DNA of 64,000 nucleotides. Source: Bacillus sp. SD075. Lineage in GTDB: Bacteria; Bacillota; Bacilli; Bacillales; DSM-1321. The stretch spans positions 28,174-92,173 of the forward strand of contig NZ_JADILK010000015.1 in assembly GCF_017355165.1 (NCBI RefSeq), in the 5' to 3' direction. The position numbers and the translations under genes were made by a program. The notes below the pieces were generated by a model. That model was not told where the DNA came from, made no database searches, and saw nothing but the letters and a program-made list of their open reading frames with translations. Shown in pieces: positions 53,495-62,237 of the stretch (position 1 is its first letter; every line of letters begins with the position of its first letter).

Positions 53495-54979
53495 TCATGA
53501 TATCTTGTCAAAATCATTCAATTCGGTCTGTTGCATAGAGATGTGTTTAGTCAGTGCACTTACAATGAATGTTACTAGTATATTAATTAACAAAGCTATG
53601 ACGCCTGTACTGATATCATTAATTACATGTGGAGTATCCGGCAGGAATGTGGCAACCTTCACATCTGAAATGGTCGCATATAAAACAATCAGGACGCCTG
53701 CCAATATTCCCGCCATTGCACCATACTTATTGATTATATTGGTTTTTGGTAAACTGCAAAACAAGGAAGGTGCCAGTTGTGTAATTAAACTATATGACAT
53801 GATATTCAAGATGGCCAAAGCCTCGCCGCCCGTTACCGTTACAATTAAAGCAATGATCGAGATACCAATAATAATTACCCTAGAGACAATCAATTGATGT
53901 GTTTCAGTCGCAGCAGGGACCAGAACTTTGAAAAAGCTATTTGTCAGACCTACCGATGCAGCCATTAGCATGACTGAAGCAGGTACTAAGGCTGTCAATA
54001 AACCTGCAGCTCCGATAACCCCTATCACCCAAGGATCGAATGTTTGAATCGCAAGCCTTAAAAGCGAGAGATCTCCATCAGCTCCTTGCAATCCCGGGAT
54101 TTGCATGATGGCTGTAAATCCAATGAAAAAAACGAAAAGAAGTAACAATGTGTATAAGGGTAACGCAATCGCATTTTTCCTAAGGGTTCTTTCCCCATTC
54201 GACGATAAAACGACCATGAATGTTTGTGGTAGCAAATAAAATCCTAGTGCATTCAGCAAAACGGTGGACACAAACCAGGATTGGCTCAATCCCTGATCTG
54301 CCAAAACCAACATTTCCGGTTTAGCAGCTTGGACGGTCTCGAACATGGGCTGAATACCACCGAAGTAATGAAATGGAATGTAAATACCTAAAAAGATAAC
54401 GACCACCAAAATCATGAAATCTTTCAGTATGGCTGTCCATGCTGATCCATGAATGCCTGAAATCATTACATAGGTAGTTACGACCACAGCACCGATCACA
54501 CTTGCAGCGACTGGTGAAATTGCTCCGTAAGATGCTTCTGAAACAATGATACCCAGTCCTTTGAGCTGTATGACTATGTACGGCACGAGGGCTAAGCTTC
54601 CCAGTACAGCAACGATCATCCCCATTGACCTGCTTCTATATTTAGATGCAAAATACTCTGGCTGAGAGATAATGGAATGGCGTTTTGAATATCTCCATAT
54701 TTTAGGAACGAGCCAATATGATAGGACATAGGCTAAGAAAATATAGGCGGGAACATAATAAGCAGCGGCACCTTTTGAGTAAGCCCACCCACTTCCTCCC
54801 AGGAATGTAAACGTTGTATAAATTTCACCTGCTATCAGCAGAAAAATGAAGAATGTACCGAAGCCCCTGCCCCCTACGGCAAATTGCTCCATGTCCATAT
54901 CCTTCCCTTTTCTTGCTTTTATCCCTAAATAAAGTGCTAGAACCAAGAAGATGGAAATGATGAGTAATGAGATATTCAT
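53495..54979 (-). CDS. Sodium:solute symporter (SSS family, YhjB-like)
   Basis: A 494-aa transporter with 13 predicted membrane segments and family motifs (SGWAYSKGAAAYYVPAYIFL, SGIHGSAWTAILKDFMIL). Its ATG overlaps the stop of the DUF3311 gene (ATGA), so the two are co-translated, as in B. subtilis yhjCB. Probably imports the substrate of the amide hydrolases on both sides (amino acid, ureide or carbamoyl compound); the solute is unknown. Confidence 0.88.
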   Translation of the reverse strand: MNISLLIISIFLVLALYLGIKARKGKDMDMEQFAVGGRGFGTFFIFLLIAGEIYTTFTFLGGSGWAYSKGAAAYYVPAYIFLAYVLSYWLVPKIWRYSKRHSIISQPEYFASKYRSRSMGMIVAVLGSLALVPYIVIQLKGLGIIVSEASYGAISPVAASVIGAVVVTTYVMISGIHGSAWTAILKDFMILVVVIFLGIYIPFHYFGGIQPMFETVQAAKPEMLVLADQGLSQSWFVSTVLLNALGFYLLPQTFMVVLSSNGERTLRKNAIALPLYTLLLLFVFFIGFTAIMQIPGLQGADGDLSLLRLAIQTFDPWVIGVIGAAGLLTALVPASVMLMAASVGLTNSFFKVLVPAATETHQLIVSRVIIIGISIIALIVTVTGGEALAILNIMSYSLITQLAPSLFCSLPKTNIINKYGAMAGILAGVLIVLYATISDVKVATFLPDTPHVINDISTGVIALLINILVTFIVSALTKHISMQQTELNDFDKIS

Positions 54980-55176
54980 TCAGAATCACTCCCTTTATTA
55001 TCAGGATCGAACTTATAGACAATCATTAAGATAATCGAGGCCATCACCATCCAAAATGCAACCCAAAATAACAAAAAAGGCATTCCCAATATGTACGGTT
55101 CTATTTTATTTGCATAGGGCAATAAACCTAAAAACCCTATAAATGGGACAAAAAGCAATAGCTTTATAGCATCCAA
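54976..55176 (-). CDS. DUF3311 small membrane protein (YhjC-like)
   Basis: A 66-aa protein with two membrane helices (LLLFVPFIGFLGLLPYAN and LLFWVAFWMVMASIILMIVY) and a charged C-terminus. TTG start after GGGGAGGG. Always next to an SSS symporter in this family, so probably an accessory subunit of it. Overlaps the symporter start by 4 bases. Confidence 0.87.
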   Translation of the reverse strand: MDAIKLLLFVPFIGFLGLLPYANKIEPYILGMPFLLFWVAFWMVMASIILMIVYKFDPDNKGSDSE

Positions 55177-55216
55177 ATTATACCCTCCCCTAATTAGGTT
55201 CCTTAAACGGGTGCAT

Positions 55217-55257
55217 AACCATCAGTCAAGTCGACTTTCATACTTGAACTGATGGTT
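55217..55257. other. Long imperfect hairpin upstream of the DUF3311/SSS operon
   Basis: AACCATCAGT-CAAGT pairs with ACTTG-ACTGATGGTT with a single bulged base; no T-tract on either strand. It lies between the carbamoylase stop and the DUF3311 start (minus strand), so it could be an RNA leader structure, an mRNA-processing site or an operator. Confidence 0.5.
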
Positions 55258-55313
55258 TGAAAGTACCCTTTGTTTACTGTCATTACCTGCTTGCAACCAA
55301 CCATAAATCGTCC

Positions 55314-56546
55314 TTAAGCGGACTGGATGGCAAGGACCGTTTCCAATAGTACATTGACCCCTTTTTCGCAATCTTCCCAAGTAGTAAGTTCCTCTTCACA
55401 ATGACTTTTACCATTGTTGCTTGGGACAAAAACCATGGCAGTCGGTATATAACTAGCTATAAACTGTGCATCATGCCCTGCACCGCTTACCATCCTTTTA
55501 TAGGGTAGGCCTAGATAGTTGGTCGATTGCTCAAGCAAATTGCAAATGGATCTGTCGAACCAAACAGTATCCCTGTCCCACAATTTTTTCGCTTGGATAT
55601 CGCAGCCGTCTTCTGAACCTGTAGTTATCAGGCTTTCAATCACTTCCTCCACCTTTTCGATGACTTTGGAATCCTTATGTCTCGCCTCTAGCGAAAAAAC
55701 CACTTTATTAGGGATCACCGTATGGATATTAGGGAACACATTTACCCTTCCCATCGTAAAAACCAAATCGTCATCAAGTATGCCTAGCTTCTGACGAGCC
55801 TCCATAATCAAGCTATTCGCAGTGAAGAAAGCATCTTTTCGCATATTCATCGGGGTGGTTCCTGCATGATCGGATTCGCCTGTAACTTCTATCTCATAGC
55901 ACACCATGCCAATGACACATTCAACGACACCGATCGTGAGTGATTCACGTTGAAGAATGGGCCCTTGTTCAATATGCAACTCTAGAAATGCGGTCGCTTC
56001 TTTTAAACGAGACTCTTTATCCCCTGCGTATCCAATGGCATGCAAAGCACTTTCGAAAGTTGTTCCTTCACTATCCGTCTTTTGCAGCATGATGGATTTT
56101 TCGAATTTACCTGAAAGCACTCCCGAAGACATCATGGAAGGTTCGAATCTGGCTCCCTCTTCGTTCGTGAAATTGACGATCATTACCGGAATTTTAGGTT
56201 GGATATTATTTTCGACCAGAGTCCGCACGACTTCCAAGCCTGCAGCTACACCCAAGATACCATCAAACCGTCCGCCCCTTTTTACGGTATCCATATGTGA
56301 TCCCATTACAATAGGCGGTTTGTTTTCAAGTCCCGCCAAAGTAGCGTAAATATTCCCCATATCATCGACCTTAATTGTCATACCCAATTCTTCACAGCAA
56401 GCGCAAAAATAATCACGGACTAATCGATCTTCTTCGGAAAGGGATAACCGTGTGACTCCGTTGTTTTCTGTGCGTCCAAAATCAGCAAATTTCTCTAGCG
56501 TCCGACTCAGCCTCTCACCATTAATTAATAATTTTTGCTTTTTCAT
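55314..56546 (-). CDS. M20 family Zn-dependent N-carbamoyl-L-amino acid hydrolase / allantoate amidohydrolase
   Basis: A 410-aa dimetal amidohydrolase. Ligands and catalytic residues are seen at H84 (GSHMDTV), D95 (GGRFDGILGV), E129-E130 (FTNEEGARF), the HIEQGPIL segment and SGAGHDAQF near the C-terminus. Family members split N-carbamoyl amino acids, allantoate or ureidoglycolate; the sequence does not decide. Same strand and probable regulon as the SSS transporter and the YtcJ-like amidohydrolase. Confidence 0.88.
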   Translation of the reverse strand: MKKQKLLINGERLSRTLEKFADFGRTENNGVTRLSLSEEDRLVRDYFCACCEELGMTIKVDDMGNIYATLAGLENKPPIVMGSHMDTVKRGGRFDGILGVAAGLEVVRTLVENNIQPKIPVMIVNFTNEEGARFEPSMMSSGVLSGKFEKSIMLQKTDSEGTTFESALHAIGYAGDKESRLKEATAFLELHIEQGPILQRESLTIGVVECVIGMVCYEIEVTGESDHAGTTPMNMRKDAFFTANSLIMEARQKLGILDDDLVFTMGRVNVFPNIHTVIPNKVVFSLEARHKDSKVIEKVEEVIESLITTGSEDGCDIQAKKLWDRDTVWFDRSICNLLEQSTNYLGLPYKRMVSGAGHDAQFIASYIPTAMVFVPSNNGKSHCEEELTTWEDCEKGVNVLLETVLAIQSA

Positions 56547-56648
56547 AGCGAATATCCCCCTTTTAGATAACTTGCTAAATCCTTCTTACGTTCGCTTAAG
56601 CCAAAAATGAAAGTGAATGTCTTGTTGTTTTAGACTAATTACGCTAGA

Positions 56649-58268
56649 TTATATTTCTACCAATGTTTCCCTATGATAAATAATCTCCCCATTCAGTATC
56701 GTTGATTCAACTTTCAAATCCTTGATATTTTGGGAATCCACTTTCAATATACTATCATTCAATACTACTAGATCGGCCAGCTTTCCTGCCTCCAGGCTGC
56801 CTTTGACATCTTCATCGAAACTTGCAAACGCGCCGTTCCATGTGTATAGTTTAATGGCTTCCAATACGCTAATCGATTGAACCGTACCAATTTTCGTACC
56901 AGACCTGCTTGTTCTATTAACAGCAACGTGTATGCCTAATAAAGGGTCGTGATCAGTAACGGGAGCATCTGATCCACCTGCGGCCAAGATGCCATTATCA
57001 ATAAAATCACGGGCAGCGTACATGTGGTTGACCCTACTGCCGTAATGATCTATATATATATCACCGAATTCATAAGGAAATGGAGGGTTGGGGATAGGGA
57101 TGATTCCAAGTTCTTTCATCCTCATTTGTAAATCTGGCGAAGATATTCCAGCATGCTCAATTCTATGTCTATGATCTTTCCTTGGCCATTCATTCAAAGC
57201 CTTTTCCACGCAATTTAAATACATCTCTATAGCTTTGTCACCTTGTGCATGGACTGTGATCTGATAGCCTTTTTTATGTGCCTGACCTAATACTTGATAG
57301 ATCTCCTCTTCTTTATAATAGAGAATGCCTGAATAACCAGGATCACTGGAATAAGGCTCACGGGTAGCTATTGTCGGACCGGTACTGCTGCCATCCGTAA
57401 ACAATTTAGCTGGTCCAATTTTGAATCTTTCGTCCCCCGTTCCGGTTATGACTCCCGAATCCACCATTTTATTCACAAATTCATGAGAGTTATTCAATGA
57501 ACCGACCATCGCATAGATACGGACACGAATATCCTTATTTTTTATGGCCTGCTGCATTAAACGAAAACTTTCAGGACCATGTGCACCAGCTTCATGAATA
57601 CTTGTTATGCCTGCTGCGATGAAATGCTCCGACGCTATTTTCACTGCTTTCCACAGTTCACTTTCTGAGTAACTTGCTCTGTCTGCCATTATCATATTTG
57701 CTGTTTCAATGAGCTTGCCTGTAATCCTCCCCGCCCTATCCTTTTCAATGATCCCTCCAGTTGGATTCTCTGAGTTTTCATCAATTCGTCCAATCGCTAA
57801 CGCCCTGCTATTCACCACGCTTATATGGCTGCATGTTCGGGTAACGATAATGGGATGGTCTGTTGAAATGGCATCCAATTCCGCTTTTGTTGGATAACGT
57901 TTTTCTTTAACAGCGGTCTCATTAAAGCCCCAGGCTCGGATCCACTCACCTTTAGGGACAGTTGAAGCTTTCTTCTTCAGATCGATTAACAAATCTTCTA
58001 CAGATTTGATATGTTCAGCTTTACAACTTACTGCCAATTGATTGACGCCGTACAATATAAGATGAATATGCGAATCTATAAACCCAGGAAGTAATGACTT
58101 TCCCTGCAAATCGATCACATTTGTTTCTTCTCCGATAAATCCCTTGATTTCCTGATTCGTTCCGACTGCCGAGATACGATTACCTTTAATGGCCAGGGCT
58201 TCAGCGACTTCATTTTTTTGATTTACGGTTATGACCTCGCCGTTTATGAACACGATATCAGCTTTCAA
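56649..58268 (-). CDS. YtcJ-like amidohydrolase (amidohydrolase family 3)
   Basis: About 539 aa. A metal-dependent hydrolase of the urease-related superfamily: DSHIHLILYG carries the HxH ligands, later HAQGDKAIEMYL, HRIEHAGISSP and GGSDAPVTDHDPL hold the remaining His and Asp ligands. Substrate of YtcJ-type enzymes unknown (amide or cyclic imide likely). TTG at 58268 is the likely start, 8 bases after AAGGAAGGGG. First gene of the amide-compound block. Confidence 0.85.
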   Translation of the reverse strand: MKADIVFINGEVITVNQKNEVAEALAIKGNRISAVGTNQEIKGFIGEETNVIDLQGKSLLPGFIDSHIHLILYGVNQLAVSCKAEHIKSVEDLLIDLKKKASTVPKGEWIRAWGFNETAVKEKRYPTKAELDAISTDHPIIVTRTCSHISVVNSRALAIGRIDENSENPTGGIIEKDRAGRITGKLIETANMIMADRASYSESELWKAVKIASEHFIAAGITSIHEAGAHGPESFRLMQQAIKNKDIRVRIYAMVGSLNNSHEFVNKMVDSGVITGTGDERFKIGPAKLFTDGSSTGPTIATREPYSSDPGYSGILYYKEEEIYQVLGQAHKKGYQITVHAQGDKAIEMYLNCVEKALNEWPRKDHRHRIEHAGISSPDLQMRMKELGIIPIPNPPFPYEFGDIYIDHYGSRVNHMYAARDFIDNGILAAGGSDAPVTDHDPLLGIHVAVNRTSRSGTKIGTVQSISVLEAIKLYTWNGAFASFDEDVKGSLEAGKLADLVVLNDSILKVDSQNIKDLKVESTILNGEIIYHRETLVEI

Positions 58269-58537
58269 ACAACACACCCCTTCCTTATTGTTTCACCCTC
58301 ATTACTACGTCCTCTCCCTTTGCTTTCTCTCATCTTCACTTATCGGAATATTCCGTTTTCAACAGATTCATTATATCCGCACCCGTTTGTGAAATCACTA
58401 GACAAATAGTCAAAAATTTCATCGTTTTTTTATACCTTTTATATAATAATGTCTTATTTCCTTGGATTTGCTGTTCCAGTTCCCTTTTTAACACGCCAAA
58501 AGAAATTATCAATAATCCCAAGGGGACTATAGACAAT

Positions 58538-58581
58538 AAAAAAAGGGATAGGTATAGCTGCTGATATGCTTACCTATCCCG
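58538..58581 (-). terminator. Terminator after the frameshifted Rossmann-fold gene
   Basis: On the minus strand GGGATAGGTA pairs perfectly with TACCTATCCC, followed by T7. Confidence 0.9.
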
Positions 58582-58586
58582 TCTTT

Positions 58587-59481
58587 TCATTTTTTTGCAG
58601 TCCATTCAGATCTTCCGATAATGCCAATGGTCAAATACTGTTTGTTTGCATTAAAATCCCAAGTCCAGTATCGAAGGGTTAATTCGCTTTTATCCACTTT
58701 TTCAATAAACGTTTTTACCCCTATCAATGCTGCTCCATATCCCACGTTAGAGGCCAATGCAAAGATGGCATTCATCCCTTCATTAATGGTATCCATATAC
58801 TCAGGTTCGATTTTTAAGATATCAGTCCATGTAATACAGAATCCATTTTGCTTGGTACAATTAAATATAGAGTGATTCGCTGTACGTACGATCTCATCCC
58901 TTAAATTTAATATTCCATTCTTCATCTCTTCTGCCTCCTCTTTCTGATAGTGGTTTGTATGATCAGAAAGCAGTTCCGTGGCCCAATTATAAAATAGTTG
59001 GGTATAAATGGCTGAAGTTGCCACGATATCAAAATCATTATAATAATTAACAAATACACTTTCAGAAAGCTCACTTAAACGATTCTCGGTATCTTTTAAA
59101 TATTGAATAATTCCCTTTGCCGTTTCACCACGATTCAGCATGGAAGATAGGTGGTGATCAAAATCCTCTTTATCGAGGCCTGTTATATCGATTTCAACAA
59201 GTTGAATTTTTTCCCGGGTCTGGTCAGGCAAATTCGCCGTACCCTTTTTCATACTTTCCAAATCAATATCAAATAAATATATGGAATTGCATTTAGTTGC
59301 CAGATACTCTATATCCAAATCATCGCAATTGCCTGCACCAACGATAGCCATTTTATCTACGAACGCTTTTTTTCGTCATAACCGCATCGAATAACCCTGT
59401 AACTTGTTTACGATGCTGGTTCCACCGCAACATTCTGTATTCATCCCGATTATGATTCATTTTTCTTTGATAGGTTTCCAA
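58587..59481 (-). pseudogene. Rossmann-fold (methyltransferase-like) protein gene with a homopolymer frameshift
   Basis: A downstream frame (58587-59351, 254 codons) begins MAIVGAGNCDDLDIEYL, a dinucleotide/SAM-binding loop that should not be at the extreme N-terminus, and has no ribosome site. Upstream, a TTG at 59481 with GGGAG 8 bases before it opens METYQRKMNHNRDEYRMLRW... through T36, then an A7 run (59367-59373) shifts the frame into a stop. Reading A6 joins the two as ...FDAVMTKKAFVDKMAIVGAG, a smooth 297-aa protein. Either a true frameshift, slippage-controlled expression, or a sequencing error. The family is not recognised beyond the Rossmann motif. Confidence 0.85.
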
Positions 59482-59675
59482 GTCAATCTCTCCCTTTAGG
59501 GTACTATCCATTTATTAATTGTAACAAAGTTTCCTGATATTTTGGAGGGCAGGTCATTTAGAGAGTTCGCACCGGGAAAAGACCAGTTCAATTCCCTTAG
59601 TAATATGAATAATGAAAATGTTAGATAATATAGGAATTATTGAGAAGTAGCAGAGATAACAGGAGGGTGATCCTT

Positions 59676-60331
59676 GTGTTTTCATTCACTCAGAGTATGA
59701 AAGCAGATCCTGATGAAGAAAAGAAGGTCTTGGATCAAGCTGAACGATATTTAGAGAAAACTTTTGATGAAGGAACCGAAATTTATGATGTCCTATACGA
59801 TAATATGGGAAACTGGGCTATATTGATTACGCAGCTAAAGTGAAATATGAAAAGTATGGTACACCATTTCTAGTTTTCTTTAATGATGAAACAGGGGAAA
59901 TGGAGGATACATTCCTATCTGATAAATGGCAAGATGATGCTGAAAAAGAAATCAGGCCTCATGTTGAAAATGAACTGGGTGACGTACTGATTTCCATGGA
60001 AATGGAAGTTATCGCAGAGAGTGAAGATTTGGATGAAATGCAAGAAGAAATAGGCGATTATAATCAATTACTCTTGGTCTTTGATGAGGGGCTCGGTAAA
60101 GAATTGAGGATTGATCCTAATAAACCAGGCAGTTATAAAGATTACGAAGTTTCCCCAACCATACGGATTACCCTATCACGTAAGAAACAGAAAGCAGATG
60201 AAGACCGCTTTACCGAAATTATCAATGCCCTAAAAGAAGATGGAGTTATTAAACATGGAAATATGATTGTAGACTATATTAGTACCAATGGTGTGCCTTT
60301 AGAAGAGGAGGAATGGAGCAAATCTTTTTAA
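59676..60331 (+). pseudogene. Conserved hypothetical protein gene split by a single frameshift
   Basis: A GTG start at 59676 after AGGAGGGTGAT. The first frame runs to TGA at 59841-59843; the second is open from 59804 and reads GYIDYAAKVKYEKYGTPFLV into the long ORF ending at 60331. The first frame ends its sensible sequence at IYDVLYDNMGN, which joins naturally to LGYIDYAAK if one base is restored within 59807-59817. The apparent GTGA overlap at 59840 is therefore an accident of the shift. The joined protein (about 218 aa, acidic, beta-rich C-terminal half) resembles Bacillus secreted/lipoprotein-type hypotheticals, but no signal peptide is present. Function unknown. Confidence 0.72.
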
Positions 60332-60660
60332 AGGGTTTAGATTTTTTTAAATAAGATACATAGCAAAAATTGTTATCAATTTTTGCTAGACCAGCGGTTC
60401 GATAAATACTGAATATTTTCAACCCTTTGACTGCAGGCCATTTTCCCTATATTTCATATAATATTTATTTCGAGAAAATATATTATGCTACCAAAGTGAA
60501 ATGAAGTGTAAAATCATCTATTTTTAGTCTTCCTTATTATTCATTATGAAAATTATCAATCCATCCATCTGAGTTATCGCCACATTTTACGAATAAATGT
60601 ACCTAGTAAAATATATTCATTAAATCTTTAATACCGTGAACATTAAACGTTAAACGAAAG

Positions 60661-60708
60661 AATCCCCCACTCGCATTGAATTTTCAAATTCAATGCGAGT
60701 GGGGGATT
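60661..60708. other. Perfect 23-bp-arm palindrome (hairpin)
   Basis: The arms 60661-60683 and 60686-60708 are exact reverse complements (AATCCCCCACTCGCATTG... ) around a 2-base centre. It is far longer than needed for a terminator and lacks a good T-tract (ATTTCATT only). It lies 330 bases after the split gene and 205 bases before rocF. Could be a bidirectional terminator, an mRNA stabiliser or a protein-binding palindrome. Confidence 0.85.
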
Positions 60709-60851
60709 TCATTGTATTCAACGTCCTTTTCAACCATACGATATACCCTATCCGTAAAACTTTCGATATTTTCATAAAATTAAAAATAGGAATATTAACC
60801 CAAGACTTTTACCCTTTTCCCAATCGTATAAATATTCAAAAAAATGTCGAG

Positions 60852-60881
60852 TTGAGTCATCTATACTTTTACCCTTATACT
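60852..60881 (+). promoter_or_regulatory. Candidate sigma-A promoter of rocF
   Basis: TTGAGT (60852-60857), 18-base spacer, TATACT (60876-60881), 33 bases before the ATG. No -24/-12 element was found here. Confidence 0.45.
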
Positions 60882-60913
60882 AGGGAAGAAAAATTGAAAG
60901 GGGAGAATTATAC

Positions 60914-61867
60914 ATGAAGAAGGAAATTTCAATCATTGGGGTTCCAATGGATCTTGGTCAAACTAGAAGAGGAGTCGATATGGGTCCTAGCGCCATTAGA
61001 TATGCAGGATTGAGTGAAAGACTTGAAAGCATAGGATACACCGTTCGTGATGAAGGGGATATTAAAGTAGAAATACAAGAGAGGGCACAAAGCGATTTAG
61101 ATACAAATTTAAAGAATCTACAGGATGTTGCAGAAGGCAATGAAAAATTGAGCCAAAAAGTGGAGGAAGTCATCCAATCAAATCGTTTTCCATTAGTACT
61201 GGGCGGAGATCACAGTATCGCTATCGGTACATTGGCCGGTTTAGCGAAGCATGTTAAGAACTTAGGGGTAATTTGGTATGATGCACATGGCGATTTGAAC
61301 ACAGCAGAAACTTCTCCATCTGGTAATATTCATGGTATGTCCTTAGCTGTTAGTTTGGGCCTTGGCCACCCTGCATTGATTAACATTGGCGGTTATTCTC
61401 CAAAAGTCAAACCAGAGAATATTGTCATTATTGGTGCCCGTTCCTTAGACCAAGGGGAAAAAGAGTTAATCAGGGAAAAAGGAATTAAAGTATTTACAAT
61501 GCATGAGATTGATAGATTAGGTATGACAAAAGTGATGGAAGAATCAATTGCTTATCTGAAAGAACGTACGGATCTTGTACATTTATCCCTTGATCTTGAT
61601 GGTCTTGATCCAGATGACGCACCTGGGGTTGGAACACCTGTAATGGGAGGAATTAGTTACCGCGAAAGCCATCTTGCCATGGAAATGCTAGCCGAAGCTA
61701 ATATCATTACATCTGCTGAGTTTGTAGAGATAAACCCAATATTGGATGAGCATAATAAAACTGCCGAAGTTGCTGTCGCATTAATGGGCTCATTGCTTGG
61801 TGAAAAATTACTTTATGGAGCGGAAGACCAATTTAACTCTACTGATTTACTGGTTGATGTTAAATAG
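60914..61867 (+). CDS. rocF: Arginase
   Basis: A 317-aa binuclear manganese enzyme converting arginine to ornithine and urea. Ligands: H100 (GGDHS), D123, H125 and D127 (YDAHGDLNT) and the SLDLDGLDP motif with the last two aspartates; the NIHGMSLAVSLG loop binds substrate. About 15 residues longer at the C-terminus than B. subtilis RocF. AAAGGGGAG sets the ATG. An arginine-type permease follows 370 bases downstream on the same strand, but with a long leader of its own. Confidence 0.95.
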   Translation: MKKEISIIGVPMDLGQTRRGVDMGPSAIRYAGLSERLESIGYTVRDEGDIKVEIQERAQSDLDTNLKNLQDVAEGNEKLSQKVEEVIQSNRFPLVLGGDHSIAIGTLAGLAKHVKNLGVIWYDAHGDLNTAETSPSGNIHGMSLAVSLGLGHPALINIGGYSPKVKPENIVIIGARSLDQGEKELIREKGIKVFTMHEIDRLGMTKVMEESIAYLKERTDLVHLSLDLDGLDPDDAPGVGTPVMGGISYRESHLAMEMLAEANIITSAEFVEINPILDEHNKTAEVAVALMGSLLGEKLLYGAEDQFNSTDLLVDVK

Positions 61868-62237
61868 TCGAACATTTTTTTAGCTAACTAGTATGGTAAG
61901 AAATTATGAGAGATTTCGTTAAATAGATGGACCAGTGGAAATAGCCCCTACTTCAACAGGGTGCTTGTTACCCATTGAAGGATGGTCCACATGAATCCAT
62001 TCATCCCTAGTTTCCTGACGCTTTGCTTCCTTTTCTTTATAAGCGGCGCTACCTGAAATTATTCTGCTTTGGAACCTCTATATATAAATGCAGAAATAAT
62101 CTCTTACTCTAGGGAATTCAACAACATCTAAGATTCAAATCAAATCTTTTGCATTTGTGAGTAAAATACACAAATTCCCTAATAACGTCCAGATATAAAT
62201 GAAACCGTTTGCACCCACCAGGTAAAGGAGTTTTTCA
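61868..62237. other. 370-base spacer between rocF and the permease, with inverted repeats
   Basis: Contains GGACCA (61929-61934) / TGGTCC (61983-61988) enclosing CCC...GGG, a possible folded RNA or degraded terminator, and an inverted repeat ATTTGTG (62153-62159) / CACAAAT (62169-62175), a possible operator. No gene seen. Confidence 0.4.
62200..62213. promoter_or_regulatory. cre-like site in front of the arginine-type permease
   Basis: TGAAACCGTTTGCA fits the cre consensus TGWNANCGNTNWCA at all but one position; it lies 24 bases before the start codon, suggesting CcpA control. Confidence 0.5.

Noticed and set aside
58344..58355. 12-base palindrome CGGAATATTCCG upstream of the YtcJ-like gene
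   Set aside because: Short, single copy and inside an open frame; expected by chance at this AT content.
58336..58536. Minus-strand 66-codon frame with two hydrophobic stretches
   Set aside because: Its only start is a TTG lying in the T-tract of a strong terminator, with no ribosome site; a remnant is possible but not supportable as a gene.
60693..60917. Plus-strand 74-codon frame before rocF
   Set aside because: It starts inside the 48-base palindrome and runs over the rocF promoter; no ribosome site.
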